Positions 16,231 through 26,060 of a DNA stretch of 64,000 nt are shown piece by piece. The notes beneath the pieces were generated by a model. It had not been told where the DNA came from. It worked only from the letters and a program-made list of their open reading frames with translations, and ran no database searches. The stretch comes from an uncultured Acetatifactor sp. (GTDB lineage: Bacteria > Bacillota > Clostridia > Lachnospirales > Lachnospiraceae): NCBI GenBank assembly GCA_944384205.1, contig CALWSL010000001.1:1-64000 (forward strand). The letters are read 5' to 3'. Position numbers and translations under genes: made by a program. The stretch's first letter is position 1. Each line of letters opens with the position of its first letter.

Positions 16231-16551
16231 ATGGATTGCAAGGAATTTGAGAAACTGATTCCTGATTTTTTTGAACGGAAGCTGGATTTTCTCACTCTTA
16301 ATCAATTCAATAAGCATAGACTGGAGTGTGAAGACTGCAATGAGGAGCTGGTTATCAGTTTTCTGGTGACAAAGGGGATTCAGCGTCTTGAGGAAGGGGA
16401 TGCCTTTGATTTGCAGAAGGAGCTGGAACAATATCTCGAGGAGGCGGAGAGAAAGATTAAGCTTCATAACCGTTTCCTGCGGATAGGGGAAGTGCTGGAG
16501 ATTTTAGCGATTTTATTAATTGTCGTGGCAATTATATGGGTAATAGTGTGA
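16231..16551 (+). CDS. Small zf-HC2-type membrane protein (anti-sigma-like)
   Basis: 106 aa from the ATG at 16231 (GAGG six bases upstream). The N terminus has the zf-HC2 anti-sigma pattern: MDCKEFEKLIPDFF then H-x3-C-x2-C (HRLECEDC, residues about 30-37). One C-terminal membrane segment (about 87-106, ILAILLIVVAIIWVIV) ends the protein with almost nothing outside. zf-HC2 proteins usually hold an ECF sigma factor, but no sigma gene is next to it. It precedes polA by 22 bp and is probably cotranscribed. Family call moderate, role unknown. Confidence 0.7.
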   Translation: MDCKEFEKLIPDFFERKLDFLTLNQFNKHRLECEDCNEELVISFLVTKGIQRLEEGDAFDLQKELEQYLEEAERKIKLHNRFLRIGEVLEILAILLIVVAIIWVIV

Positions 16552-16573
16552 AGAGCAGCATGGAAGGATTTAT

Positions 16574-19264
16574 ATGAGTAAAAAATTAGTATTAATAGAT
16601 GGACACAGTATATTGAACAGGGCATTTTATGGGGTGCCGGATTTAAGTAATGCGGAAGGCTTACACACCAATGCCATATATGGGTTTTTGAATATTTTAT
16701 TTAAGATTCTTGAGGAGGAGGCGCCGGATTATCTGGCGGTTGCTTTTGACGTGCACGCCCCCACCTTCCGGCATGAAATGTATGAAGCATATAAGGGAAC
16801 CCGAAAAGCCATGCCCGATGAGCTGAGAGAGCAGGTACCTGTTATGAAAGAGGTTCTGCGTGCAATGAACGTGGTGATTATGGAGCAGGCAGGTCTGGAG
16901 GCGGATGATATTTTGGGTACGCTTGCCCGGAAAGCGGAAAAGGAAGGCATGGAGGTATCTCTTGTGTCCGGTGACAGAGACTTGTTACAGATTGCCACCG
17001 ACCATATCAAAATCCGGATTCCCAAAACCAAGATGGGAAGGACGGAGATAGAGGATTATTATGCCAAGGATGTAGAGGCGGCATATCAGGTAACGCCTGT
17101 CCAGTTTATCGAGTTAAAGGCACTGATGGGGGATACCGCAGACAATATTCCCGGTGTGCCGAAGGTGGGAGAGAAAACCGCAACTGCGCTGATGGTGGAA
17201 TATGGCTCTTTAGAAAATATCTATGCCCATGTGGAGGAAATTTCCAAGAAAAGTATCAGGGAATCCTTGGTTGAAAATAAGGAATTAGCTGATTTGAGCA
17301 AGGCACTTGCAACGATTAAGACCGACTGCGACATAGAGCTGGATTACGAGGCGGCAAAAGCAGAAGGTTATTACACAAAGGAAGCCTACGCTATTTTTAA
17401 AAGACTGGAGTTTAAAAATATTCTCAGTCGCTTTGATACAGAGCAGACGGAGGAAGGGAGTAAAGTACAGGAGAGCTTTCAAACCCTTGCGACGCTTCAG
17501 GAATTTCTTGCATTTGTCAAGAAGGCAGCAGACGTTCCCAGGGTTGGTATGTTGTTAATGCAGGAAAATAAGAAACTGCTTGGCGTGGCATTGTCCGTTT
17601 CCGAGGAGGAAACCTGTTTTTATGCCCTTTCCCATACACAGGAAGAAGAGGGACAGCTTTCCCTGTTTGCAGAGCCTGTGAAGGAAAACGATGATACGGA
17701 AGCGGTGCGGAAGGCGCTGATACATCTTTCTGAAAAGACGCAGATTGCCACCTTTGATATCAAGAAACAGTATGACTATCTGGCGCAGGAGGATACGGAG
17801 CGTTATTTTGACGTGCTGATAGGCGCGTATTTGTTAAATCCTTTGAAAAATGATTATGATTTGGAGACGATTGCAGCGGAGCATTTACAGATGATGATTC
17901 CCGGTGCGAAGGAGGTATTTGGAAAAGACGCTCTGACCCTTTCCCTGAAAGAGCATCCTGAGAAATGTGCGCGGTTCTATTGTTATGGGGCGTATGTATC
18001 CCGGAAAGCGTCGGATGTCATCAGTGAGAAGCTGAAAAGCACGGAAATGGATACGCTGATGCGTGAAATGGAAATGCCGTTATCCCTTGTGCTTTATGAT
18101 ATGGAGCGCGAGGGGGTTATGGTGCGCAGGGAGGAATTGAAGGCATATGGAGACGCCCTGATAAGCCGTATTGCGGAGTTGGAAACATCCATTCACAGAC
18201 AGGCAGGGGTGGAGTTCAATATCAATTCTCCCAAGCAGTTGGGCGAGGTGCTTTTTGAAACCATGCACATTCCCGGCGGCAAAAAGACCAAGACAGGTTA
18301 TTCCACGGCAGCAGACGTGTTGGAGAAGCTTTCCGGGGATTATCCCATTGTAAGAGATATCTTGGAGTATCGGGGACTGACAAAATTAAAATCCACTTAT
18401 GCGGATGGATTGGCAGCGTATATCGAAGAGGACAATCGTATCCATACAAATTTTAACCAGACGATTACGGCGACGGGCCGAATCAGCTCCACGGAGCCGA
18501 ATCTGCAGAATATTCCCATGCGTATGGAGCTGGGCAGACGAATCCGCAAGGTGTTTGTACCCAAAGAGGGGTATGAATTTATGGATGCGGATTATTCCCA
18601 GATTGAGCTTCGTGTGCTGGCGCATATGTCAGGGGATGAGCAGTTGATTGAAGCCTATAGAATGGATCAGGATATTCACAGAATTACGGCGGCAAAGGTG
18701 TTCCACACTCCTTTTGAGGAGGTTACGGATTTACAGAGAAGAAACGCAAAGGCTGTGAATTTCGGCATTGTATATGGTATCAGCTCCTTTGGCTTAAGTC
18801 AGGACTTGAGTATCAGCAGGAAGGAAGCGGCGGAATATATTGAACAGTATTTTGCAACGTATCCAAAGGTGAAAGAATTTTTGGATAAACTGGTGGCGGA
18901 TGCCAAGGAAAAAGGCTATGTGACAACCATGTTTCACAGGAGACGTCCCGTGCCGGAGCTTTCCTCCTCCAATTTCATGCAGCGTTCCTTCGGAGAACGC
19001 ATCGCCATGAATTCCCCGATTCAGGGAACGGCGGCAGACATTATTAAAATCGCTATGATTAGGGTATGGAAGGCGCTGAAAGAGGCAGGACTGAAATCCA
19101 AACTGATTTTGCAGGTGCATGATGAGCTTTTGATAGAGACTCTGAAGGAAGAGGAAGAGGTTGTGAGAAAAATTCTTACTGACAATATGAAAGAGGCGGC
19201 AAAATTGGCGGTGACCTTGGAAGTGGATTTGCATACGGGAGATGACTGGTATGAGGCAAAATAA
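16574..19264 (+). CDS. polA: DNA polymerase I
   Basis: 896 aa. Residues 1-290 are the 5'-3' exonuclease (FEN) domain with its acidic clusters (LVSGDRDLLQ, GDTADNIPGVPKVGEKTA). Residues about 300-490 are the 3'-5' exonuclease fold, but the DxE proofreading motif is missing (the region reads GMLLMQENKKLLG), so proofreading is probably absent, as in other Firmicutes. The polymerase domain has motif A DYSQIELRVLAHMSGD with D673, motif B RRNAKAVNFGIVYGIS and motif C QVHDELLIE with D850. It acts in Okazaki fragment maturation and repair. Its 3' end overlaps coaE. Confidence 0.97.
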   Translation: MSKKLVLIDGHSILNRAFYGVPDLSNAEGLHTNAIYGFLNILFKILEEEAPDYLAVAFDVHAPTFRHEMYEAYKGTRKAMPDELREQVPVMKEVLRAMNVVIMEQAGLEADDILGTLARKAEKEGMEVSLVSGDRDLLQIATDHIKIRIPKTKMGRTEIEDYYAKDVEAAYQVTPVQFIELKALMGDTADNIPGVPKVGEKTATALMVEYGSLENIYAHVEEISKKSIRESLVENKELADLSKALATIKTDCDIELDYEAAKAEGYYTKEAYAIFKRLEFKNILSRFDTEQTEEGSKVQESFQTLATLQEFLAFVKKAADVPRVGMLLMQENKKLLGVALSVSEEETCFYALSHTQEEEGQLSLFAEPVKENDDTEAVRKALIHLSEKTQIATFDIKKQYDYLAQEDTERYFDVLIGAYLLNPLKNDYDLETIAAEHLQMMIPGAKEVFGKDALTLSLKEHPEKCARFYCYGAYVSRKASDVISEKLKSTEMDTLMREMEMPLSLVLYDMEREGVMVRREELKAYGDALISRIAELETSIHRQAGVEFNINSPKQLGEVLFETMHIPGGKKTKTGYSTAADVLEKLSGDYPIVRDILEYRGLTKLKSTYADGLAAYIEEDNRIHTNFNQTITATGRISSTEPNLQNIPMRMELGRRIRKVFVPKEGYEFMDADYSQIELRVLAHMSGDEQLIEAYRMDQDIHRITAAKVFHTPFEEVTDLQRRNAKAVNFGIVYGISSFGLSQDLSISRKEAAEYIEQYFATYPKVKEFLDKLVADAKEKGYVTTMFHRRRPVPELSSSNFMQRSFGERIAMNSPIQGTAADIIKIAMIRVWKALKEAGLKSKLILQVHDELLIETLKEEEEVVRKILTDNMKEAAKLAVTLEVDLHTGDDWYEAK

Positions 19265-19877
19265 TAAGAAAATGCTTTTTATCGGCATCACAGGCGGCAT
19301 CGGCGCCGGCAAATCCGAACTTCTGAAATACATTGGAAAGCACTACAAATGTAAAATTTATCTTGCGGATGAGGTGGCGCATCTGGTAAAGATGCCCGGT
19401 ACGGAATGTTTTTCCAAGCTGCTTGCACTGCTGGGAGAAGAAATTTTGGGTGCGGACGGTCAGATTGACAAAGCAGCCATGGCAGGCAGAATATTTGCGG
19501 ATAAAAAGCTGCTTGCACAGGTAAACGATATTGTGCATCCTGCCGTAAAGAAATATTTGCTCGAACAGTTAGAGGCAGCGAGAAAAAGCAAGGAAGTGGA
19601 GTTGTTTTTTGTGGAAGCGGCGCTTTTAATTGAGACGGGCTATGGACAGCTTGTGGATGAGATGTGGTATATTTATGCAGAGGAATGTGTACGTGCAAAA
19701 CGTCTCAAAGAGGCAAGGGGTTACCGCGATGAAAAGATAGCACAGATTATGCTAAATCAGCTTTCGGAGGAGGAATTCCGCGAGAAAAGTGATTTTGTGA
19801 TTGATAACAGTGGCTCATTAATGGACAGCTATCGGCAAATAGATAAGAAACTGGAGGCTTATACATGGCAGGAATGA
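19251..19877 (+). CDS. coaE: Dephospho-CoA kinase
   Basis: 208 aa from the ATG at 19251; ATGs at 19242 and 19272 are alternatives, and GGGAG about 10 bases before 19251 favours it. It phosphorylates dephospho-CoA at the ribose 3' position, the last step of CoA synthesis. The P loop GITGGIGAGKS is at 12-22, and the lid region with RLKEARGYRDEKI is present. It overlaps polA by 14 bases and the next gene by 13, so the three are translationally linked. The polA-coaE neighbourhood is common in Firmicutes. Confidence 0.93.
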   Translation: MRQNNKKMLFIGITGGIGAGKSELLKYIGKHYKCKIYLADEVAHLVKMPGTECFSKLLALLGEEILGADGQIDKAAMAGRIFADKKLLAQVNDIVHPAVKKYLLEQLEAARKSKEVELFFVEAALLIETGYGQLVDEMWYIYAEECVRAKRLKEARGYRDEKIAQIMLNQLSEEEFREKSDFVIDNSGSLMDSYRQIDKKLEAYTWQE

Positions 19878-22030
19878 GAGAAAGTCAGGGGAAACTGGTA
19901 TTTGGTCTGGATATCGGAACAAGAAGTATTGTGGGTACGGTAGGATATTTAAACGGCGGAAAATTTCATGTGATGGCACAGTGTTCCAAAGAGCATGAAA
20001 CAAGAGCCATGCTTGACGGACAGATTCATGATATCGGTAAAGTGGGAGAGACCATTTTGTATGTCAAGAAGCAGTTGGAAAAAGATTTGGATAAAACCCT
20101 GACAGATGTCTGTATCGCGGCTGCAGGTCGTGTACTGCGGACAATTACCACCTTTGTAGAGAAAAAATTCGACACGGATAAAGAGGTTACAGAGGAGGAC
20201 ATCAACGCTTTGTCTACTCTGGGGGTGGAGAAAGCCTATGAAGAGTTTATGGGTGCCAACCATGATATGGACATGAAATTTTACTGTGTGGGATATACTC
20301 CCATGCGTTATTATATGAACGGATACCCGATGGGGAATCTTGCGGGACATAAGGCGCATACCATCGGAATTGATTTGATTGCGACTTTTTTGCCGGACGA
20401 TGTTGTGGATGGTCTGTATAAGGCGGTGGAAATTGCGGGGCTTCATGTGGCAAACCTGACATTGGAGCCGATTGCGGCAATCCAGGTGGCAATTCCTGAA
20501 AAATTCCGTATGCTGAATATGGCATTGGTGGATGTGGGAGCCGGTACCAGCGATATTTCCATTACAAAGGATGGCACGATTACCGCATACGGCATGATTC
20601 CGGTGGCGGGTGACAGCCTTACGGATATTATTGTGCAGCACTGCCTTGTGGATTTTGATACAGCGGAGCAGATTAAGAGACAGAGCGGCACGAAGGAGGT
20701 TATCGAGTATTTGGATATCATGGGACTTCCCCAGACGATTACTGCGCAGGAAGTGGCGGAAATTCTGGAAAGCTCCGTGGAAAAGATGACAAAGCTTGTG
20801 GCGGATTGCATTAAGGAGCTTAACGGTGATAAAGCGGTAAGCGCCGTATTTGTCGTGGGTGGAGGGGGAATGATTCCGGGATACACCGAAAAGCTGGCGG
20901 AAGAGCTCGGTATTGTCAAGGAGCGTGTTGCAATCCGGGGGCAGGAAGTTATGCAGAATATTGTTTTTGAGATAGAAGACGCCAGAAAGGATTCCATGAT
21001 GGTAACCCCTATCGGTATCTGCCTGACCTATTATGAGCAGAGCAATAATTTCATTTTTGTGGAATTTAACGGAGAGAGAATGAAGCTGTATGATAACGGG
21101 AAGCTGACTGTGGCAGACGCGGCAATGCAGGCACAGTATCCCAATGAAAACCTGTTCCCGAAAAGAGGACGGGCATTGACTTTTGTAGTCAATGGAAAAC
21201 CCCGTATGGTTCGCGGAATCCAGGGAGAGGCTGCGGTGATTCTGGTAAACGATTCGCAGGCGGACATATACACTCAGGTACATAGCGGTGATAAGATTGA
21301 GGTGGTTTCTTCTACTGTCGGCGAAAATGCAAAACAGGAGCTGGGGAAGCTTTCAGAGCTGTCGGACAGACTGCATGTATATGTAAATGGCAAAAAGATT
21401 GATTTACCCAAAACCGCTACCGTAAACGGCAGCAGAGAGATGGAATTCTATCAGATCCAGGAGGGCGATGATATACAGATTCATAATTCCTATACCGTAA
21501 AAGAGGTTGCGGAATTTTTGGATATGCCTCTCGGGGGAGATATTCGTGTCAATGATACAGCCGCAAAGGCAGAAACAAGAGTGTATGAGAATTTCACGGT
21601 AAGCTGGAATGATGAGATTCCTGCGGAGGAGATTGTCCGGCAGGAAGAGATTCTGCAGGAAGATACCGGAGAGTTGGAAGAAGCTGTGCAGCCGGGACCT
21701 GTCGAAGAAGAAAGGGTTGAGGAGGTGCAGCCTGAGCCTGTTTCGGAACCGGTTACGCAGACGCGGCAGGAGACAGCAACAAAAGAGCAGAGTGAGGAGG
21801 TGCCGGAAGTACCGGAGCCGGTTGATATAGTTGTCTTTGCGAATAAACAGACCATTGTAATGTCCGGCAAACCGCAGTATGTATATGTGGATATTTTTGA
21901 TTATATCAATTTTGATATCAGTGCAGCAGCCAGCAAAGGAAGAGCGATTGTGACGCTGTTAAATGGTCGTCCGGCACAGTATATGGAAACGCTGAATGAG
22001 GGCGATAACATTGAGATTTACTGGAAGTAG
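19865..22030 (+). CDS. FtsA-like actin-fold ATPase with a long C-terminal extension
   Basis: 721 aa, much longer than FtsA (about 420). Residues 12-390 have the actin/Hsp70 ATPase layout: phosphate-1 loop FGLDIGTRSIVG, an SHS2-type 1C insert with LTLEPIAAI, phosphate-2 ALVDVGAGTSDISI, and an adenosine motif VFVVGGGGMIPG. The C-terminal 300 residues hold three segments that share an NG[KR]-x(n)-GD-x-I pattern (near residues 440-480, 498-540 and 685-721), suggesting repeated small beta domains, separated by an acidic, low-complexity linker (about 590-655). The membrane-binding amphipathic helix of FtsA is not seen. It may be a second FtsA-like or PilM-like scaffold; its exact role is unknown. 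Confidence 0.75.
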   Translation: MAGMRESQGKLVFGLDIGTRSIVGTVGYLNGGKFHVMAQCSKEHETRAMLDGQIHDIGKVGETILYVKKQLEKDLDKTLTDVCIAAAGRVLRTITTFVEKKFDTDKEVTEEDINALSTLGVEKAYEEFMGANHDMDMKFYCVGYTPMRYYMNGYPMGNLAGHKAHTIGIDLIATFLPDDVVDGLYKAVEIAGLHVANLTLEPIAAIQVAIPEKFRMLNMALVDVGAGTSDISITKDGTITAYGMIPVAGDSLTDIIVQHCLVDFDTAEQIKRQSGTKEVIEYLDIMGLPQTITAQEVAEILESSVEKMTKLVADCIKELNGDKAVSAVFVVGGGGMIPGYTEKLAEELGIVKERVAIRGQEVMQNIVFEIEDARKDSMMVTPIGICLTYYEQSNNFIFVEFNGERMKLYDNGKLTVADAAMQAQYPNENLFPKRGRALTFVVNGKPRMVRGIQGEAAVILVNDSQADIYTQVHSGDKIEVVSSTVGENAKQELGKLSELSDRLHVYVNGKKIDLPKTATVNGSREMEFYQIQEGDDIQIHNSYTVKEVAEFLDMPLGGDIRVNDTAAKAETRVYENFTVSWNDEIPAEEIVRQEEILQEDTGELEEAVQPGPVEEERVEEVQPEPVSEPVTQTRQETATKEQSEEVPEVPEPVDIVVFANKQTIVMSGKPQYVYVDIFDYINFDISAAASKGRAIVTLLNGRPAQYMETLNEGDNIEIYWK

Positions 22031-22047
22031 GGAAGAGAGAACAGATT

Positions 22048-22848
22048 ATGAGATTATGTAGTATTGCAAGCGGAAGCAGTGGAAACTGCATTTATGTGGG
22101 ATCGGAAGCAACCCATTTGCTTGTGGATGTAGGAATCAGCGGTAAAAGAACGGAGAGCGGATTAAACAGCCTTGGAATTGCGGCAAGAGATTTGGACGGG
22201 ATTCTGATTACCCATGAGCATGCGGACCATATAAACGGTCTTGGTGTCATTGCCCGCAAATACGGCATTCCGATTTATGCCACACCCGGAACGATACAGG
22301 CGATACAGAACAGCGGCAGTGTGGGCAAAATCGACCACTCACTGTTCCACGAGGTAACGGAGGATGTAAAGCTTACCATTAAGGATTTGACGGTAAATCC
22401 CATGCGTATTTCCCATGATGCGGCACAGCCTGTTGCCTATCGAATCTCCTATGGAAACAAAAAAGTGGGAATCTGTACGGATTTGGGTGTGTATAATGAC
22501 TATACGGTGGAATGTTTAAAAGGCATGGATGCGGTGCTGATTGAAGCCAATCATGACGTGAATATGCTGCAGGTGGGACCTTATCCTTATTATCTGAAAC
22601 AACGTATTCTGGGAGACAGAGGACACTTGTCCAATGAAAACTCAGGAAGACTGTTGAGCAGAATTTTGCATGATAAGCTGGAAAATATTATTCTGGGACA
22701 TCTGAGCAAAGAGAATAATCTGCCGGAGCTGGCATATGAAGCGGTGAGAATGGAAATTACCCTGGGAGAGAATCCTTACAATGCCAATGATTTCAGAATG
22801 CAGGTGGCAAATCGAAGCGACGTCTCTCCCGTTATCAATATTGCATAA
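22048..22848 (+). CDS. Metallo-beta-lactamase-fold hydrolase (YycJ/WalJ-like)
   Basis: 266 aa. It starts with MRLCSIASGSSGNCIYVGS, the hallmark of the YycJ/WalJ family, followed by the metal-binding THEHADH motif (about 67-73), a later H in ISHDAAQP, D in CTDLG and H in LGHLS. WalJ proteins are implicated in coordinating DNA replication or repair with division and act as 5' exonucleases in related systems. The usual walRK neighbours are absent; it follows the FtsA-like gene by 17 bp and is probably in the polA operon. Confidence 0.88.
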   Translation: MRLCSIASGSSGNCIYVGSEATHLLVDVGISGKRTESGLNSLGIAARDLDGILITHEHADHINGLGVIARKYGIPIYATPGTIQAIQNSGSVGKIDHSLFHEVTEDVKLTIKDLTVNPMRISHDAAQPVAYRISYGNKKVGICTDLGVYNDYTVECLKGMDAVLIEANHDVNMLQVGPYPYYLKQRILGDRGHLSNENSGRLLSRILHDKLENIILGHLSKENNLPELAYEAVRMEITLGENPYNANDFRMQVANRSDVSPVINIA

Positions 22849-22898
22849 TGTAAAATGCTTGCAAAACAGTTAGATTTGTAGTTAAATATAAAAGATAT

Positions 22899-22920
22899 CT
22901 TTGCAGAAAAAACTGCAAAG
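22899..22920. repeat. Perfect 8-bp hairpin upstream of the ACT gene
   Basis: CTTTGCAG (22899-22906), A6 loop, CTGCAAAG (22913-22920). There is no T tract. It lies in the 126-bp gap before the ACT gene; a weak TTGCAA/TAAATA promoter may precede it (22859-22888). Confidence 0.5.
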
Positions 22921-22974
22921 GCTGGGAATGCGAAGAAAATAGAAAACGCGAAAGCTGCGGAAATGAGGTTAGAT

Positions 22975-23247
22975 ATGAAAAAGACAATTATTACTGTAGT
23001 AGGAAAAGATACTGTGGGCATCATTGCAAAGGTTTGTACTTATCTTGCGGAAAACGGAATTAATATTCTGGATATTTCCCAGACAATCGTTCAGGGCTAT
23101 TTCAATATGATGATGATTGTTGACACGAACAGTTGCAGCAAGCAGTTTGGCGATATGGCGGATGAGCTTGCAGCTCTCGGTGAAGAAATCGGCGTCGTTA
23201 TTAAATGCCAGAAGGAAGAAATTTTTGATAAAATGCACAGGGTTTAA
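22975..23247 (+). CDS. ACT-domain protein, UPF0237 family
   Basis: 90 aa from the ATG at 22975, with GAGG just upstream. A single ACT domain fills the protein: KTIITVVGKDTVGIIAKVCTYLAENGINILDISQTIVQGYFNMMMIVD. UPF0237 proteins resemble the GcvR ACT fold and likely bind a small amino-acid-like ligand. The gene is almost always next to a UPF0210 gene, as here (34 bp apart), so the two presumably act together; the pathway is not established. Confidence 0.9.
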   Translation: MKKTIITVVGKDTVGIIAKVCTYLAENGINILDISQTIVQGYFNMMMIVDTNSCSKQFGDMADELAALGEEIGVVIKCQKEEIFDKMHRV

Positions 23248-23281
23248 TGAGGACCTATGCGGTTGAACAAATAGGAAAGGC

Positions 23282-24658
23282 ATGGACAGTCGGATGATTA
23301 ATTTATACGAAGTAACAGAAACCAATAAAATGATTGAAGAAGAAAATCTGGATGTGCGGACAATCACACTGGGCATCAGCCTTCTTGATTGTATTGATTC
23401 TGATTTACAGAAATTAAACGATAAAATTTATGACAAGATATATGAGGCTGCCAAAGATTTGGTAAAGACGGGTGAGGAAATTTCCAGAGAATTCGGTATT
23501 CCCATTGTAAATAAAAGAATTTCCGTAACACCAATTTCACTGATTGGCGGTGCCGCCTGCAAGTCCATCGAGGATTTTGCCGGTATTGCAAAGACGCTGG
23601 ACAAGGTGGCGCATGATGTGGGCGTTAATTTTATCGGCGGTTATTCCGCGCTGGTAAGTAAAGGAATGACTCCGGCAGATGAATTGCTGATTCGCTCAAT
23701 TCCGTTGGCATTGTCCTCTACGGAGAGAGTGTGCAGCTCCGTGAATCTGGGCTCCACTAAGACCGGTATCAATATGGATGCGGTAAAGCTGATGGGGGAA
23801 ATGATTCTGCAGACGGCAGAATACACCAAAGAGGATGATTCTCTGGGATGTGCCAAGCTGGTGGTATTTTGCAATGCACCTGACGATAATCCCTTTATGG
23901 CAGGCGCTTTCCACGGCGTGACCGAGGCGGACAAGATTATTAACGTCGGTGTCAGCGGGCCCGGAGTCGTAAAGACGGCTTTGGAGAAGGTTCGCGGTGA
24001 GAATTTTGAAGTATTATGTGAAACCATTAAAAGGACAGCATTTAAGGTAACCCGCGTAGGTCAGTTGGTAGCGCAGGAAGCTTCCAAAATGCTGAATGTT
24101 CCGTTCGGTATTGTAGATTTATCACTGGCACCTACCCCTGCTATAGGTGACAGTGTAGCAGATATTCTCTGTGAGATTGGTCTGGAGTATGCAGGAGCGC
24201 CCGGTACTACAGCAGCGCTTGCGCTATTGAATGATCAGGTGAAAAAGGGCGGTGTTATGGCATCCTCCTATGTAGGAGGTTTGAGCGGTGCGTTTATTCC
24301 TGTCAGCGAAGATCAGGGAATGATTGATGCAGTTGTGGCAGGTGCTTTGACGCTTGAGAAGCTGGAAGCAATGACCTGCGTCTGTTCTGTAGGTCTGGAT
24401 ATGATTGCCATTCCGGGAGATACCAAGGCAACTACCATCTCCGGTATTATTGCGGATGAGATGGCAATCGGTATGGTGAACCAGAAGACTACCGCAGTCA
24501 GAATTATTCCTGTGATTGGCAAGGGAGTAGGAGAGACAGTTGAGTTCGGCGGGTTACTCGGCTATGCGCCAATTATGCCTGTAAACAGGTTCTCCTGTGA
24601 TGCCTTTATAAATCGTGGCGGAAGAATTCCTGCGCCGATTCACAGTTTCAAGAACTAA
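23282..24658 (+). CDS. UPF0210 (PFL-family) protein
   Basis: 458 aa from the ATG at 23282; a second ATG at 23294 ([23 protein letters not shown]) is equally likely, since AGGAAAGG (23273-23280) is rather close to the first. The family signature [15 protein letters not shown] is at residues about 24-38. UPF0210 proteins have a glycyl-radical-like (PFL-type) barrel fold but lack the radical glycine and have no assigned reaction. The partner ACT protein upstream suggests ligand-dependent control. A bidirectional terminator follows. Confidence 0.92.
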   Translation: MDSRMINLYEVTETNKMIEEENLDVRTITLGISLLDCIDSDLQKLNDKIYDKIYEAAKDLVKTGEEISREFGIPIVNKRISVTPISLIGGAACKSIEDFAGIAKTLDKVAHDVGVNFIGGYSALVSKGMTPADELLIRSIPLALSSTERVCSSVNLGSTKTGINMDAVKLMGEMILQTAEYTKEDDSLGCAKLVVFCNAPDDNPFMAGAFHGVTEADKIINVGVSGPGVVKTALEKVRGENFEVLCETIKRTAFKVTRVGQLVAQEASKMLNVPFGIVDLSLAPTPAIGDSVADILCEIGLEYAGAPGTTAALALLNDQVKKGGVMASSYVGGLSGAFIPVSEDQGMIDAVVAGALTLEKLEAMTCVCSVGLDMIAIPGDTKATTISGIIADEMAIGMVNQKTTAVRIIPVIGKGVGETVEFGGLLGYAPIMPVNRFSCDAFINRGGRIPAPIHSFKN

Positions 24659-24686
24659 GAGGATTAACGTATCAATGAACAATAAG

Positions 24687-24740
24687 AAAACCATGTTTGA
24701 GACCTGAAACTATTTCAAAAGGTTCATAACATGGTTTTTG
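24687..24740. terminator. Bidirectional terminator between UPF0210 and tmcAL
   Basis: AAAACCATGTT (24687-24697) / AACATGGTTTT (24728-24738) with T-rich tails on both sides. Confidence 0.8.
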
Positions 24741-24742
24741 TT

Positions 24743-25978
24743 TTAAATGATTACAATCGGCGTACTGATTTCATTTGTTGTAGAAGTACCTGTCCGGACA
24801 GCAGCAACGCTTTGATAAATCTGATTTATCTGTAATTCCCGTTTTAACATGGCAAAAGACTTTTTGTCCAAAATGCTTTCCGCGTCTGCAAGCTTTGTTA
24901 TCAGCGGAATGGAAGCGTTTGCTTTAATGGCAGCAAGCAACGGTGTGCTGGCTCTGCGGAAGCCTAAAACTCTCGCATAAGGGATAAAATCCATATCCCT
25001 GTAGGTCTGCATGGTTTCGTCATTGATATCCAGCAATATGTGGAGCAGACACCGGCTGATGCGGGTGTAGGTCATATCTTTGCGCTTTAACAGATTGCAG
25101 AAGTCTTCATAATTCGTAAAGGAATACAGATTATTGCGGATACGGTCTGACAACTCGGAAGATACATCTAAAAACCGTTCATAACCGTCGGACTGTTCCT
25201 GTATCAGTTTATAAAGCAGGATGGATGATAAATCATTTGAGAATACCGGTTGGGACTGTTTCATGGAATCAGCCAGAATACGGTAAGCATTTTCCGGCAT
25301 GTGATTTATCAGACAGCTAACGTCCTGACCGTCATATATCGCCTGACGGATGGCTTTGGCTGAGCTTTGATTTAAGCCGAGACGGATGTCGTGATAGTCC
25401 GAACCCACACGCAGGGTGGTGACAGGAGTAATCGGACTGTGCCGACGTGTAATTGCCTTGATATACTCAATCCCTAAAATATTATTAGGAGAGGAAAAAA
25501 CATCCCGATACCTGCTGAGGGATGGGGCATATTCCAGCAACGCCGTGGTGCGGGCGGTGGGATAGGAGATGCCCTCCTGAAGATAGTGGCGCAGTAATGC
25601 GACGTATTCAGCAGGTTCTTCAGAAAGAATAGCTGCAATTTTCTGTAAAATCTCTGTGTTGCCGCATTCGCTTCCGAAACAGAGATTTGTGACAACGCCC
25701 AGCTTGTCCAAAAGCGCAACGGAACCGGATGCGAAGTATTCCGCGCTGGAAGCCGAATAATAGACGGGCAGTTCCAATACCAAGTCTGCTCCGTTTAAAA
25801 GCGCCATTTCGGCGCGTTTGTATTTATCCAGCAGTGCGGGGGTACCACGCTGTACAAAGTTACCGCTCATAGCGATAATAGTATAATCAGCACCTGTTTG
25901 TTTCCGCGCCTTTTCCATCTGGTATTTATGCCCGTTATGGAAAGGATTGTATTCCGCTATAATTCCGTTTACCTGCAT
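24743..25978 (-). CDS. tmcAL: tRNA(Met) cytidine acetate ligase
   Basis: 411 aa on the - strand. It belongs to the YlbM/UPF0348 family, shown in Bacillus to make N4-acetylcytidine at position 34 of elongator tRNA-Met from ATP and acetate. The nucleotidyltransferase start VNGIIAEYNPFHNGH carries the HIGH-like H14-N-G-H17, followed by IIAMSGNFVQRG and later GSDYHDIR. It is divergent from pta across 190 bp. The position beside pta-ackA puts an acetate-consuming tRNA enzyme next to acetate-producing enzymes; gene order of this kind recurs in Clostridia. Confidence 0.92.
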   Translation of the reverse strand: MQVNGIIAEYNPFHNGHKYQMEKARKQTGADYTIIAMSGNFVQRGTPALLDKYKRAEMALLNGADLVLELPVYYSASSAEYFASGSVALLDKLGVVTNLCFGSECGNTEILQKIAAILSEEPAEYVALLRHYLQEGISYPTARTTALLEYAPSLSRYRDVFSSPNNILGIEYIKAITRRHSPITPVTTLRVGSDYHDIRLGLNQSSAKAIRQAIYDGQDVSCLINHMPENAYRILADSMKQSQPVFSNDLSSILLYKLIQEQSDGYERFLDVSSELSDRIRNNLYSFTNYEDFCNLLKRKDMTYTRISRCLLHILLDINDETMQTYRDMDFIPYARVLGFRRASTPLLAAIKANASIPLITKLADAESILDKKSFAMLKRELQINQIYQSVAAVRTGTSTTNEISTPIVII

Positions 25979-26060
25979 GTAAAGTTTCTCTCCCCATTAA
26001 AAACTTAAAATTGTCTTATTTTTGTATAGTAAATTATACAATTTTTCGGCGTAGTTTAGC

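Noticed and set aside
19949-21283. 444-codon open frame on the - strand opposite the FtsA-like gene
   Set aside because: The + strand frame has clear ATPase motifs and a start coupled to coaE; the reverse frame has His/Asn-rich composition and no family resemblance.
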